This document shows positions 39,287 to 52,050 of a stretch of 64,000 nucleotides of DNA, in pieces (the first letter of the stretch is position 1; each line of letters starts with the position of its first letter). Source of the DNA: Sycobia sp. Sy_11 (lineage: Eukaryota > Arthropoda > Insecta > Hymenoptera > Epichrysomallidae); the NCBI GenBank assembly GCA_018907035.1, contig JACCIC010000164.1, positions 437,001 through 501,000 on the forward strand, written 5' to 3'. Under the pieces are notes generated by a model. The model was not told the DNA's origin. It worked only from the letters and a program-made list of their open reading frames with translations, and ran no database searches. The translations under genes and the position numbers were made by a program.

Positions 39287-39979
39287 TTACACGTGCATTG
39301 GAGCCTTCGCGATTCTCCGGGCCATTTCTATCTTTAAAAAGCGGAGTGATTTCAAGACGATCACGCGGCTTGATGAGAGAATGCATATTTCTTTCTTTCC
39401 TCTGTCTTTTTTCGGTAATCTCTGTTTAAAACTCGATTTCCGAATCGATTTGAGGCTTTTATCGCTGTTTCTTTTTTGCTCATTATACGGGCACTTAATA
39501 CGTGTGTAAATTTTTTACACCTCTATTGAAGCTTAATTCAGTGCGGTTTGATATGGCACTGTATACGCTACATTGTCGAAACGTTATTTGTGGCCGGGCA
39601 TAATTTTTCATCGAATAATTTACTTAAAATGCTATAAATATAATGCATATGCTGAAGGAAGATTCTTTTACAATTATTTGTATATCAATCTTATTATATG
39701 CCTAAATATTATACTATATTAAATAGACCTTATTTACTTCTATTGATTCAATGAATTTTTCTCCTTCAAGTTCAAGGCCTTTTTTTTATTCGCTTTTTTC
39801 AATATATGAAGCGAATTTTGGAGAAGGCTAAAATTAGAAAAAATTTCGGATCAATATATTATTCATAAAATTACATGATCACAGCTAGGTTTCACGTTGT
39901 ATATTTTTTGATGCGCTTTGAACCCTTTTTTACAGGTTTTTTAAAGCTTAAAATAATTTTTTCATATAATAACGATTTG

Positions 39980-40680
39980 GCAAAATAACTTCATTTGAGG
40001 GGTGTAAAGCTGTGGAAACCCTCGCTAATAAAAATCCAATGTATTAAGCCTATTTAATTTTATTGATTGGTCCTTTGGGCCAGAATTTTTGTCGCTTCAG
40101 CCTTCGTCAAAATGGATTTCTTGGTACACTAAAATGTTTGACCTTTACCTTGAATATCAAGTACATTTGACATGGAACGTCATTTTTTAAATATTTCTTA
40201 ATTATTTTGTGTTATTTACCTACCAATATTTCAAAATCAATTGGCCTCTTTCTTTATTACGTTTGTATGAATCATAAAAACTATAAAATCTTGAAATGTT
40301 ATGAATAATAATATTTGTTTAACAAATATATTTATATATCGATTACAATTTGAAACAATACGAAATTCTGTTAGAAAATCTTCATAAAGACTTGTGGAAT
40401 TAACCTTTATGATCATGGCCAAGGTCAAATCTAAGATAACTCTAATATCAAGGAAAATACCGTATGGTCGATATATTGATCCGAGCTTTAAACTTTCCAA
40501 AATATGCATCAGGCGTAATTTAGCGAAACTGAATCTTTTCGAACACCCTAACCAATACATTAAAAAATTTTGTTCAAAAGAATTATTTAATTTTGAGATT
40601 TTTCTACTTTGCAAAATTACATGTAATCAAGGCTAAACTATTGAAAATTACTTTTTAATTGCTACACGTCGACCAAAAAC
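39980..40680. repeat. Possible unclassified interspersed repeat
   Basis: The base texture differs from its flanks and both strands are open over 40237-40636 (80 and 125 codons). On the - strand at about 40070-40130 a short frame gives KKSILTKAEATKILAQRTNQ and a stop, which looks like the end of an old coding sequence. Nuclear-receptor-like half sites (AAGGTCA and TGACCTT) recur at about 40138 and 40427. I could not name an element. Confidence 0.25.
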
Positions 40681-40830
40681 AAATCGTTATTTCCATAATG
40701 GAAATTGCAAATTTACTCCTTTGTCGATGACTATGGAGCATAAATTAATGACGAACGACTGTGAAAAATTTATAGTCTATAAGCCGTTTTGCCCAGACGT
40801 ATTGCGTAATGTGGAATTACGCGTATTTTG

Positions 40831-40831
<1 letters not shown>

Positions 40832-40866
<35 letters not shown>
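40832..40866. repeat. (CA)n microsatellite
   Basis: Uninterrupted CA array. Confidence 0.95.
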
Positions 40867-40869
<3 letters not shown>

Positions 40870-43607
40870 CATTCGTATTTTATGCGGTATAATAAGTTAA
40901 GGTTTATGAAAAATGTGCCGGTGCAATATATTGTTTAAAATAATACTTCTTCTATGAAAAGTTTTAAATATTTTTGTAGAACCTTAAAATATTTTTTTTG
41001 GAAGATATATTTATATAAATATAAATCTGTTAAAAATAAGATCTACATTAATTATATTTCGAAAGTTTCATATTAATAAAGAGAATAAAACAAGTTAAAG
41101 CAACATGTTTGATTGCACTACATTGTAGAGCTAATTACTCGTATGAGTTTTTGTAAGATTTTATATTCACATAAATATTTCTGACTTTCAATTGACATTT
41201 CTAATTCAACGATTCCTTACACTATACAAAAACTTTTAATAAATACATGAGTGCCGATTAACGTGAATATCTAATTACGAATATCTAATAAACTTACATA
41301 AATTTACATGAAGCGTCTATTTTTCGATAAAACAGTTTTTTTTGTTATATAGATATGAATTAAATTTTGGAGTGAACGTGCTGAATATTAAGTAAATACT
41401 ATGTTACTTTAAGGAAAGCACTGATTTTTAGCCATAAATTTATATACTTAATTTCCTTAGTGAAGATCTTTAACATTAATTCTGAATGTTTTCGAGATGA
41501 GACTTCCCTTTTAAACAGTAAATATTTTTGTTTATTTTCCATTACAGAATAATAACCTTCAATTAAAGAACTTTCTTTGAATCTCGATTCAATGTATATA
41601 TATGCTATGCCGGTTGTTAAGTTAACTTAGCATATAAAATTTGATGGTAGTCATGAACGTATTAAGTCTATAGAGATTACGATTTTATTAAGCAGGTGCT
41701 CGTCTTGATTTTTTTTGCTTCCATAAAAATATTACATTTTGAAATTTCTTTTAATTTTATAAATACAGTAATTTTCATGATATGTATAGTACAATAAAAA
41801 TTGATCAAGGAATATAAATTAAAATTAATATAATCACTATATGTATATAATAATAATAATATTGTATAATATATTGTATACCGAATAACAAAATTCGAAT
41901 TTTCAAAATAATGAACACTAATCAGTGTCAATTAATTTGCACGATACACTTCTGAATAGCGTACCTCTTCGAAATTAAGAACTATTCTTTTGGAAATCTG
42001 GATAATAGCATAAAAACAGATCGTACTTACATGCACGGTGCATTTTATGCATTATATATAGTATGCATACAAAAGATGTGATCCTTGATACGGTCATTTG
42101 GATTCAACTTTTCTGAGTAAATATACTAAATTGCGTATTGGCGTTGATTCAGGTGGTCGTCAATTGATTTGCTTTAAAATGCATAAACCCAAAAAGATGT
42201 ATTTCGATTTGATTTACTATACAATTTTTGTTTGTAATATTTTGATTATCTTCCTATTCTTCACAATTAATAAATGCAATAAACCATGATTTTTCTATCT
42301 TTTTACCTTAACATTTATTTATTGGGGTTTTCTAACGGTATTTCCTATAAGTTCCAAGTCAGTGGAAGGTATGGACATTTTGACAGTATATACAAGACAT
42401 ATATGCATCCAAATAAATTTTCACTCCTTGTGTTTCATATATATAATATAATATAACATTTAAATTTCTAAAGTATTACATTTCTTTATCTTTAATAATA
42501 TTTAATAGTAAATTTTTCGAGCTCTATACAAATATAGAGGGAATAAATTTACAAATTAAAAGTCAACTTTTACATTAAATTTTACACCACGAATGCTCAA
42601 AAATTTTATCAGAAAGTTGTGATTTTGAGGTTAGAGCGGTGTATACAAAATCTAAGAATAGATTTTTTGTTTTTACTATGCACGTTCATCCCAATAATGT
42701 TTAATTTTATAATGCCGATGTCTCAACAACACTTACGTATTATACAATTTGTTCATTCTAGTGTGATTTATCTTTAAAAATCAACGGGCGTAGCCCAAAA
42801 CACTTGTCTGACCGTGCTCGCAATTTTCTACTAGGAAAAACATCAATAAATTTCCCGTTCTCTTCTTTTGAATAAGAATCGAATAAATTTTCGGCGGCCT
42901 AGAGGCTCGAATATAAAGTATTATTACACCCGACCGAATATATCTGTGGACAACACGCCGGTCGGTATCGAAAATTTAATTAATTATAGAATTGCTCAAT
43001 TCTCCATAATATAGTTTTTATAATATATTCATCCTTTGGGACGCTCATGATTCTCCTAATTAGCATTGTAAACAAAAATTAAGCACAGCACAGACCCGCG
43101 ACAGGTGTCGTTCACACGCATCAGCTGATTCAAGGCACGATCGAGCGTTTTTTCTCATATATTAAATGTATATATGATGCGTAAAGGAGCTATTCGGTTT
43201 TCCTTTATAGCGCTATGTATACATGCATCTGTAGCGAATTTGCAACAAGACCCAGAGATGTTTTTCACGAAAGAGTCCCGTATATATACTGATATAGGCT
43301 CTTCCCTCATGGCAGGTGTGTTCGCGTGTGCTATGCTATCCCAGCCATCGTATTATTGTGCGCCTGTATATATAGGAAAGACTCGACGTCGGCATGAGCC
43401 TGGTATGAGTCAGCCTGCCGTTCTCGTACACATATATAGCGAGGGGAGCTGGTATTGTTAGACAGCCGGGCTCTCGGCGGTCCGTTCTGCTTGGCGCAGC
43501 TCGGGCCTCGGCACGCTGTGGTGGGGAAAAGCGGTCGATGTCGCGGGCGCGCTGCACGCTGGAATCACGTGTACATCAGCAGGCATCCGCGTGCTCGACC
43601 TGCTTTT

Positions 43608-43609
<2 letters not shown>

Positions 43610-43643
<34 letters not shown>
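43610..43643. repeat. (CT)n microsatellite
   Basis: CT array inside the GC island at 43.1-44.3 kb; a second pyrimidine-rich stretch follows at about 43750-43840. Confidence 0.95.
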
Positions 43644-43646
<3 letters not shown>

Positions 43647-44202
43647 TCTTTCTCTTACATGTATATATATACATTATGCGGAACGCGCATTCGCTCTATG
43701 CTTCGCGAACGGCGGACGGCGCTGGCCTGGCGCTACAATTTCATACGCTCTTTCCTTCTCTTCTCTCCGTCTCGCTTACTCTTTCTCACTCTTTCACTTT
43801 CTAAACCCCCCGAGAGCTCTCTTATTCTCTCTCGCTCGTTTACTCATTCACCTTTCTTCGGCTTTAAGACCGATCTGTGTGCTACAACATGTGTGTGTAT
43901 GTGAGTGTCTGTATTTTTTGCAAGACAAAGGTAGATGCTCTTTTCTCTTTCATATTTTAGCAATGATGCTTTCAAATAAACAACTATTACTTCCGAAAAT
44001 TATAGAAGGGTTCGTGCGTGCTAATGTATATGTTTTGGTGTTTGGACGTCTGCCCAGGTTAATGAAATACTATATATATATACCATCATAGTGCGCGCGT
44101 GGACGTTGTGCAAAGAGCTAGTTCAATGCTCCCCTTCCCTCTCCCCCACTCACTCGTTCTCTTTCACGTGCACAGCGGCTGACTTTTCTGCGCGGATCTT
44201 CC

Positions 44203-44204
<2 letters not shown>

Positions 44205-44251
<47 letters not shown>
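44205..44251. repeat. (AT)n microsatellite
   Basis: TA array at the right edge of the 43-44 kb island. Confidence 0.95.
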
Positions 44252-44252
<1 letters not shown>

Positions 44253-44761
44253 TCTCGCGCCGCCGCTTCGCAGCCTATTTACAAGAAATGCACAGAAAAG
44301 GCGCGAAACCCGCTCTCCACCCGATGAGTATAGTATATAAACAAGCCGTGTCTGTTGAAAATCATAGGGGGAAAAATTTTAAAACTCGTTTGGATTTATC
44401 GCAAATATGGCTTTGGCCATTTTCTTCGATTTTATATTTCTAAAAGTTAAGTCTTATGGATGTGTACTAAATATTGACGAAGCAATAAAAGTATTTTGTC
44501 ATCACAAATCATCATAACTAACTTAAAATCATTAAAAATTATCTAAAAATTAATTTTTTTAAAAATTGGCATTTTTATTTCATGGTACCATATCGATGAT
44601 TATAAAACTTTTATTGTTCTTTTTTTATTTGATTATTTTCAATATTATTGAACAATTAATTTATCTTGCCTCTTTTTTAAATTTTGTTGTGTTCGATAAA
44701 TTGCCACAAAAGTCATGCTAAATTCTTAGGTATAATTTTTCACGATCGATAGTTGTTTTGT

Positions 44762-45133
44762 ATATTTTTACGAATTTCATATTTTCGTTCAGAATTATTC
44801 GACGCATATTCAGCTGAAACGCATGCATTTGTAATATTAAGGGTTTCAATTTTATTGAAATTGTAATACCAATTTATTTTGATACTGACTTTTTGCTTTT
44901 TATGAATATACTCTTTGTATAGGATTATAAAGGATTTGAAGAGCGTGAAAGGAAAAGTAAAAGGTAAAAATATGCATCTAGGTAATTTATACAAAAAGCA
45001 AAAAGTCAGCACGAAAAAAATTGGTATTACAATATCAGGAAAATTGAAACTCCTAATATATACCAAATGCATGCGTATTAACTGGATATTCATCGAATAA
45101 ATCCGCCCGAAAGTGTAAAATTCGAAAAATATA
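44762..45133. repeat. Long imperfect inverted repeat (foldback)
   Basis: The left arm (about 44762-44905) and right arm (about 44990-45133) are reverse complements with mismatches and small gaps, around a central loop of about 84 nt. Anchors include GCATGCATTT at 44821 against AAATGCATGC ending at 45074, TTGTAATACCAATTT against its complement, and GACTTTTTGCTTTTT at 44888-44902 against its complement at 44993-45007. All share one axis near 44947.5. RNA from either strand would fold into a ~145-bp stem. It may be a hairpin-RNA (endo-siRNA) source, or an old foldback/MITE. Confidence 0.75.
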
Positions 45134-45477
45134 ATTGGTATAAATATTACGAAAGTATAAACTTTGTATATATACATTAGAGTCCAAATTGGTGAAAAAA
45201 TATAGGTATCTTAGTCTATAACAAAGACTTATTGGAGTTTTTATTTTCTTATCCTGTATTAAAAATTTGACATTATCCTCACAGAGTTTTACAAAGGCCT
45301 TTGCTCCAAATTCGGTTCAGTTATTCGGATAGCCTCTTTGATTTTCTAAAAAATTGCACCCTCTTTCAGATTATTCTTAAAGCATTTTTGAGACATTGAA
45401 TACATCCTGTACATTTGTGGTTAACTTAATTTGGCGCATGTCTTTAACTTTTTGATTATAGAGACCAAAGTGAGAGG

Positions 45478-45483
<6 letters not shown>

Positions 45484-45525
<42 letters not shown>

Positions 45526-45545
45526 GAGAGCGAGAGTGAGTGAGA
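45484..45545. repeat. (GA)n microsatellite
   Basis: GA array with a few GT and GC interruptions at its right end. Confidence 0.95.
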
Positions 45546-46890
45546 CAAGTCTTCAAAATCCAACTCTTGCTTCGTTTCAATACAATTTTATTGTCATCCT
45601 GTCACATTTAATTATGATTTGATTAATTACAAGAGTTGCATATAAATGAAATGATCAGCTGAATTTTTAAACACTTGCCAATATATAGATTGTTCCCAAT
45701 TTCTTTATAGCAGTTTTTATGGAGGGAAAGTATTTTTATCAATATTTTTTGTGATTACCAAAGATGAAAACGTTATAGATAAAATAAAATAATATGCTGG
45801 AAAATTATATAAAACATGTATCGACCGTTATGAAAATATGAGTAAAAATTGTTATATCGTAATGGACACACAATATGTTAGTAGGCATATTATCAGTCAA
45901 TATTTTATTTATTTACCTATTGTATTGCATGTCTTATTATATACGCACATCATACTTAACATCATCTAGTTTTAAAATAATTAAATAAAAAATGATTCGT
46001 TGACTCCCTGTGTATACTTATAAGTGAAAGAAGTCTTGATCAATGTGATATAAATAATGTATAAGGTAAATACGTACTATAAATTATAGAGTTTATAATA
46101 TATGACCGTTTTTGGAATACAATTTTATATACCTTCTAATACAAAACAATTTTTTGGACAGCAGGTCCATTAGAACGTATTGATGTAAATTTATTTTAAA
46201 CCACATAAAAAGCTGTCAATTTATAAATGCTCATATGAAAATGAACCTTATTATTATTTATCCAATATGTTGATCTTTGTTTCGACACAGAAGCTAGAGT
46301 TATTTGATTAATAATCAACTGTAATTGTAGTTAATGTCAATACCTAGATCAACACCTACTTAATTATGGCAATGTGTGATTTTCATTGTTCTTTATTTTT
46401 AATTTCAGTAAGGATATAACGGGATATAAGTTTAGTTATCAGTTATATAATTTTTTTTCATTTTAGAAGTATGTTTTTAAATTGAAGGTGAGAAGAATTG
46501 CATTGCTAGATCAAATATAGTATGCGCGTCTATACAATATTTTCAAGATATGCCATTTAAAAAGGGATCCTTAATTTATTAATTTAGATCGGCAAAACAA
46601 CTTTTTAATCTGATGGTTTCGTATATTTGGCAATTACTGTTACGGTCTTGATTATTCTTGAAATTCGCTTTATATATTTTTACATACAGAAAAACGGAGG
46701 ACAGGGAAACTCGTTCATAAAATCGATTGTAACAATGTTTTTTATCCCGCACAAATTTACAAACTCGCTGTAAGTGCCGCGCGTGGCGGAGTTTCGTGCT
46801 GCCGTTATAATAACTTCCAGCCGGACAACTTTTTGTAATAAAAGTTAAGGACTATTGGACAGTAGATAGCAATGATTTGAAATTGGAACT

Positions 46891-46926
46891 ACACGCGCGC
46901 GCGCGCACGCACACACACACACATAC
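46891..46926. repeat. (CG)n/(CA)n compound microsatellite
   Basis: CG run passing into a CA run, flanking a GC-richer patch at 46755-46830. Confidence 0.9.
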
Positions 46927-47542
46927 ACTTTCGTAATTCTGGTATTCCATTTCAGTGCAGTTTACGTCTCGCTTTACGTAAAACCAGGCTCTCAAGTGAT
47001 TAAGTATTTGTAAAATATATTTTGCTCTCTTTAATTGAAAATAATCTATTTTATAAGCTTTGGGTACTGAATTGTGCGTCTTTTAAAGAATTGCTTAGTT
47101 TAACAATCATTATTTTTGGAGTACATTTATATTATATGGACATCTATGCAGTGTCTTTCGAACATTGTCTAAAATTATTACAAGGTAATTATCAGTGGAA
47201 TACCAATGGAATACAAATTGAATCAGTGGAAACTACTAACACATAATATATAATATATATGAAACTACAGTCACCGTTCGAAAATCCACTTTTAGTTTTG
47301 ATTTTATCTTTTTTTTTAAGTTGTTGAAAGAATATTTAGAAACTTACAAGGATTGATACTTGTGTTGGAACAATTTTCAATTTTGTTATATAAATTTAAA
47401 GAAATAAGTTGATATAAAATAGATATAATTTTCTATTACGATAGTAAATTATTTTTTCATATGCGAAGATCTTCTATACATATATGTTTTATCAGTTTAT
47501 ATAAATTTGTATAAGTGTAAACATATTATTGATAACCGCGAT

Positions 47543-47544
<2 letters not shown>

Positions 47545-47583
<39 letters not shown>
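47545..47583. repeat. (AT)n microsatellite
   Basis: Uninterrupted TA array. Confidence 0.95.
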
Positions 47584-47586
<3 letters not shown>

Positions 47587-48278
47587 AGTAAAATTTAAAA
47601 AAAACTTGAGAATATTTAGTGAAAAATGCGTCTATCAAATAATGTTTGGAAAAGCATAGAAACTAGAATAATATTAGAAAAATTAAAAGAAAATATCTTA
47701 TAATATATTCGCATGTATATATAATACCTATATACATAAACAATAAAATTGCATCACTATAACACTTACAATAACCGCGTATTTTTATAAAAATTAGAAT
47801 TTACTTTGACTGTATTTGATTCAAAGGCGAATTCATTGATGGTGACACTATCAATTAGAATAACACGTCGGCATATAGAATTTCTTAATGTGTTCGATTT
47901 ACGCTAATTGAATTGTTTTCCTTGAGTAGCAGGTTCTTTTATTTTTGACCTTATTTTCGCATAATGTCTCTCTCGTGCTCAATTTTTATAATCCACAGGT
48001 ACATCTTCGTAGGCTCAGAAATATCATATATGATTTTACTCGATTCTAACAAACGTGCACAGCTACACATTATCTGGTGATGGAATTCTTTGAAAAAGAC
48101 TTTTTTTACCAACCTTTTTTTTAAGCGGTAAATGACTAATGCGAGAACTCGTGTTTTCCGTTTATCGATTACATATACTAATATAGAGCATTTGAAAAGC
48201 TTTTGTTATCCAACGAATTGTAATATACGTGTCGAACGCCTGCGTTTTAACTGCGTTTTCTCGTGCTCTCTTGGGCAT

Positions 48279-48282
48279 CATA

Positions 48283-48344
<62 letters not shown>

Positions 48345-48500
48345 TTTGAACTTAAAGCGCGAACATTGCGTTATACAACTCAAATTGAACTTGGTATGAA
48401 GTCACGTGCACGAACGTGTTCGTTCGTTTTGAGCCTAATGGAATAAAGCCGTCTTTTTTCTGTTATACAAAGACGTTTACTGTTTGCACCTAATCAAATA

Positions 48501-48540
<40 letters not shown>

Positions 48541-48569
48541 GAAATGAAATGGACAATTATCATTAAATA

Positions 48570-48608
<39 letters not shown>
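48279..48608. repeat. Cluster of two (AT)n and one (GA)n arrays
   Basis: AT arrays at 48279-48340 and 48502-48539 and a GA array at 48571-48608, all within 330 bp. Confidence 0.95.
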
Positions 48609-48610
<2 letters not shown>

Positions 48611-51334
48611 CGCATTGGAAAATAAGTGTCGCTGTCTCCATAGAATATAGGGCTTTGACATCATGCTATTTGAATATAACTTCTATAGCTTTGAAAAGTT
48701 TTATTTATTTAAAATAAATACAACCCCCGATCTTAGATTTTGTATCAAAAGATCTGCATAAATAATAAATATATAAATTTAATATTATTCGTATTTTCAC
48801 CTCTTATCGATATTTCAATATATTTATTATTCAATATCAAGTATAGATCTTTAAAAATTTATTATCATATTTTTCTTCCTAATTATCATAATCACTAATT
48901 GATTTCATGTATAGATTTTGGAATATAATTACGAAGTTTAAGAGCAACACTTTGAGTCATTATGGATAATAAAGCTTTCACGTCTGATTCACGCAAAGTA
49001 AAGCGTATATATTTATATATAAATGTTTTTTGTTCTTCATTGTAAAGAAGCGTACATATGATCCATATTTCTTCACAATAATGTTTTAGCCAGCACGCCA
49101 TCACCGCGTTGTTTGAATGTGCGACTGATTCACAGATTTGAAATTTCCTAGAATATTTATGAGGGAAAAAGTTTTACTTCCTTTTTTTACAACATAATAA
49201 CTGTAAACTTGCCTTGAATTTACGCTCGAGCGTACAAGCGTATAATTTTTGCTTTTAATTAATATATATTTTCAGAGCAGGGTCTTTTTTATTTTGTGTT
49301 TGCTGTCAATCGTGAATATTTGCATATAATCGTTTTTTACTACTTAAACAAATTAAAGATCGTAAAGTAATGACCAAAAGATCTACGTCGTTCTGAAAAA
49401 TATTTGTATATTGTCAAAAAATAAATGTAAGTGTATGAAAGTTGTTCAAACAATGTTTCTAATAAGGCGTTAATAGTAAAATTACTCTAGATGAGAAAAT
49501 AAAAATTTCAATAATAGCATCGAACAATCGAACTAAAAATAAAACTTTGTTCCTTTGGAACTTTTTAGACTTCTCTAGAGCAACTGTAAATTCGTGGCTG
49601 GGTATGTGCAAATTCAAAGTTATTTTTAGTTTATTGTTATAGAAATTTTAAGTCCTCTTCTACATATATATATATATATATACTCATAAGCTATCAGGCG
49701 AATATGAAACGATAATCACACACGAAAGTTTGGTAAATACTTTTATTTTACTCCCTTATTTCATAAAAAATTAACATGTTTTAGATTAAATTTTCTATCT
49801 ATTTAAAAAAATATCCATATAATGATTTAATGTTGTACATAACCTCTGTGGTGGCGTCTCAAACTAAAACTCCGCGGGAAGCTGCTTCGCGTTCGATAAT
49901 TCGCGCTGTGTTACTCTCCTCCCGCCTCTCTCTTCCGCCCTCCTTCCACCCTCCACTCCCTTCTACTCTCCCTCGTCACCTTGATCGCATTCAAATGTCA
50001 AGGTGAAATGGGATTCTGTACGACAGCGGTGTTAATAAGGTTTATTTTGATCTAAGAGTATTTCCAGGAATTTAGCGAGGGTTTTACTTGCACGTATACC
50101 TACATTATTATGGAATTCTTATACTAATCATAATGTATAGTGAAAATTTTTCAAACTGGATTGGAAACTCATTGATTTGGTCAATTTGTATGCTGCATGT
50201 GTGAAGGAGCTTGGCAATTGAGAAATAATAACGCATTTCTATCGATTATAAAACGTTGATCGAATCTATAAATTAAATTCACCGAAATTAACATATTTAT
50301 ATCGTTTACATATGCTAATGTGGTGCTATTTTTTGCTACTCGTACTATAAATTCAGTCAAAAGTACCGATACTTTCAAAAAAATTCGAATTGATGTCGCT
50401 TTTCCGAGCGATATAATAATTGCGGTTATATATCATTGCCATTTCATGTTAGGACATTGACACATGGTAACATATTTATATATACGTATTATACCGGATG
50501 AAGCCATTTTTGTCTATTCACAATTATCTCCTGAAAATATGAAAAAATCGAAGCTTCGTTTTGCACGCGCTTAACACATATATTATTGGACTTTGTTTAC
50601 CTTAATTTCTCGGTCAACGTATAAATTCTGATGCATATATTTTGTTAAATAAACGCGACACATATAGCGCTGCATACATATAAATGTTGTTTAAATTACA
50701 AAAGCACCTTGACTCAAAGAATAAACGTCGATAAGCAATAATAAAAACCGGCTCTTTTTATATAACGCTCGAGAAGCGATGAAGCGCCGTGTTCGCGCCG
50801 TATCGTGCGTTCCAATAACGCATCGGCCTTTAAAAAATTATCGCGTTTTATGTTAAAAATGATATATATTATATATGGTTTTGAAAAAAGCATAGCTTAT
50901 AGCGGATATCGTACGTTCTTAATTGACCGTGTGATTCTACGATGGGACAACGAAGTTCATCGGTGATATGACATGCTTCCGATAAAATTGATATAAATAT
51001 ATAAAACTGCTATATAGAAGCTTCAAATCGTAAATAAAATCATTCCCTGTCTGATATATACATATAATGATAAACGGTTTAATATATATATATACTTAAA
51101 ATACAGTTTATAATATACGCAGGAAGCACGGTAGCCCGGTTTCTTTATGCGTTTATCTCTTCTTGGCGTTAATTTACAGTTTTTACCCCTCGACTCTCTT
51201 GGTCACCGCGCATAAACATCGGACGCATTCGGAACAGGGTGGGGGTGAGGGGCAGGGGAAGGGAGAGTGAGTGAGATGGAAGAACACAAAAAGAAAACTA
51301 GGTATATACGTGCCGCGTCAGCGGGGGAGTGTGT

Positions 51335-51350
51335 GTATATAATATAAATA

Positions 51351-51386
<36 letters not shown>
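51335..51386. repeat. (AT)n microsatellite upstream of the reductase promoter
   Basis: TA-rich array about 160 bp upstream of the TATA box. Confidence 0.9.
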
Positions 51387-51389
<3 letters not shown>

Positions 51390-51487
51390 GCCGAGGGAGC
51401 CGGAGTTGGAGCAGCTCCATGCATGAGCTCGGCACGCGTTCTGCGAGTGTCCCGGCGTATATGCGGCAGTGGCGTATCCATGTCCCG

Positions 51488-51585
51488 CTCTCTCTCTCTC
51501 TCTCTCTTTCTCACTCGCTCTTCTGCTTCGCGCGCGCGCGCGTCGTTATATAAAAGCGACGCCAAACAGCTGCGCCGAATCAGTG
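51488..51585 (+). promoter_or_regulatory. Core promoter of the reductase gene
   Basis: A TATA box, TATATAAAAG, lies at 51547-51556. An arthropod-type initiator TCAGT lies at 51580-51584, putting A+1 at 51582, 33-35 nt downstream. A (CT)n run at 51488-51510, which is GAGA on the other strand, sits just upstream, as at many insect promoters that bind GAGA factor. A CAGCTG E-box lies at 51568-51573. No clear DPE is seen at +28 to +33. The start site is inferred from sequence only. Confidence 0.55.
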
Positions 51586-51985
51586 CATCCCGGTCGCCCG
51601 TAGGAGCTACATGACTTACGGACTCTTTTTATATTGACTCGTTGTATTTGAAATTCGTCCTGCTGTCGCGGCTACTCTCTCGCACACTCTGATCGAGAGA
51701 GGCGTAGTGGTAGAACCAAAAGAAGATTGTTATTGTTGTTGTTGTTGCTGTTGTTGTTGTTATTGTTTTTTCTCGATGAGTTTTTCTACGTGGACGAGAC
51801 AAATTTAATATATGTGCACCCTCTTGGGAGTATATATACGAATAGAATCGATAATTATATACGGAAGTGTGTCCGTGCTGTGGAATCCTCTATTGGTATA
51901 TATATATATATATCATCGACAAAAGAGCGAGGGAAGGATAATCGTCAGTCGTATCATCATATAGTGGAAACGCGAGAGCCCAAAC
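51582..51985 (+). promoter_or_regulatory. Predicted 5' leader with three upstream ORFs
   Basis: The ~404-nt leader contains three ATGs, each with its own stop before the main start. They lie at 51611-51637 (8 codons), 51776-51808 (10 codons) and 51812-51964 (50 codons, ending 21 nt before the main ATG). A TTG-repeat tract at about 51726-51766 gives a U/G-rich run in the RNA. If the leader is unspliced, translation of the reductase would need leaky scanning or reinitiation. This depends on the predicted start site. Confidence 0.45.
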
Positions 51986-52050
51986 ATGCCTGTTGAACTC
52001 GCACCGCTGACGGCTCCTGCGCATAAGGCTTCGCCTGCGCCGTACAATGG
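51986..52050 (+). CDS. Reductase coding exon 1 (start exon)
   Basis: It encodes 21 residues plus two bases of a split Gly codon (GG|C). The peptide is Ala/Pro-rich, starting MPVELAPLTAP. The donor is GG|GTACGA. The start was chosen because this ATG is followed by a clean phase-2 exon that restores the exact frame of exon 2, and it is preceded by a plausible promoter. None of the three earlier ATGs in the leader joins this frame. The segment looks like a flexible leader outside the catalytic fold, which begins near residue 30, and Met28 could serve as an internal start. No typical mitochondrial or secretory signal is obvious. Confidence 0.75.

Larger units (their letters stand above)
43050..44340. 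promoter_or_regulatory. GC-rich island, probable regulatory region
   Basis: A long CpG-containing island in A+T-rich DNA. Its left part holds a forkhead core GTAAACA (43068-43074), CAGGTG (43102-43107) and the palindrome ATCAGCTGAT (43120-43129). Several long frames cross it on both strands, including ATG at 43174 (95 codons), but none resembles a known protein. It may be a promoter or enhancer. Confidence 0.3.
45550..51130. other. Noncoding flank upstream of the reductase gene
   Basis: A+T-rich with microsatellites and small GC patches (46755-46830, 49850-50010, 50750-50830). No gene recognised. Confidence 0.55.

Noticed and set aside
43174..44091. Frames of 88-166 codons in the 43-44 kb island
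   Set aside because: Frames overlap on three registers and cross CT arrays; no start, domain or splice logic singles one out.
51203..51565. 120-codon - strand frame at the promoter
   Set aside because: It runs through the GA, CG and AT arrays and the antisense of the TATA box.
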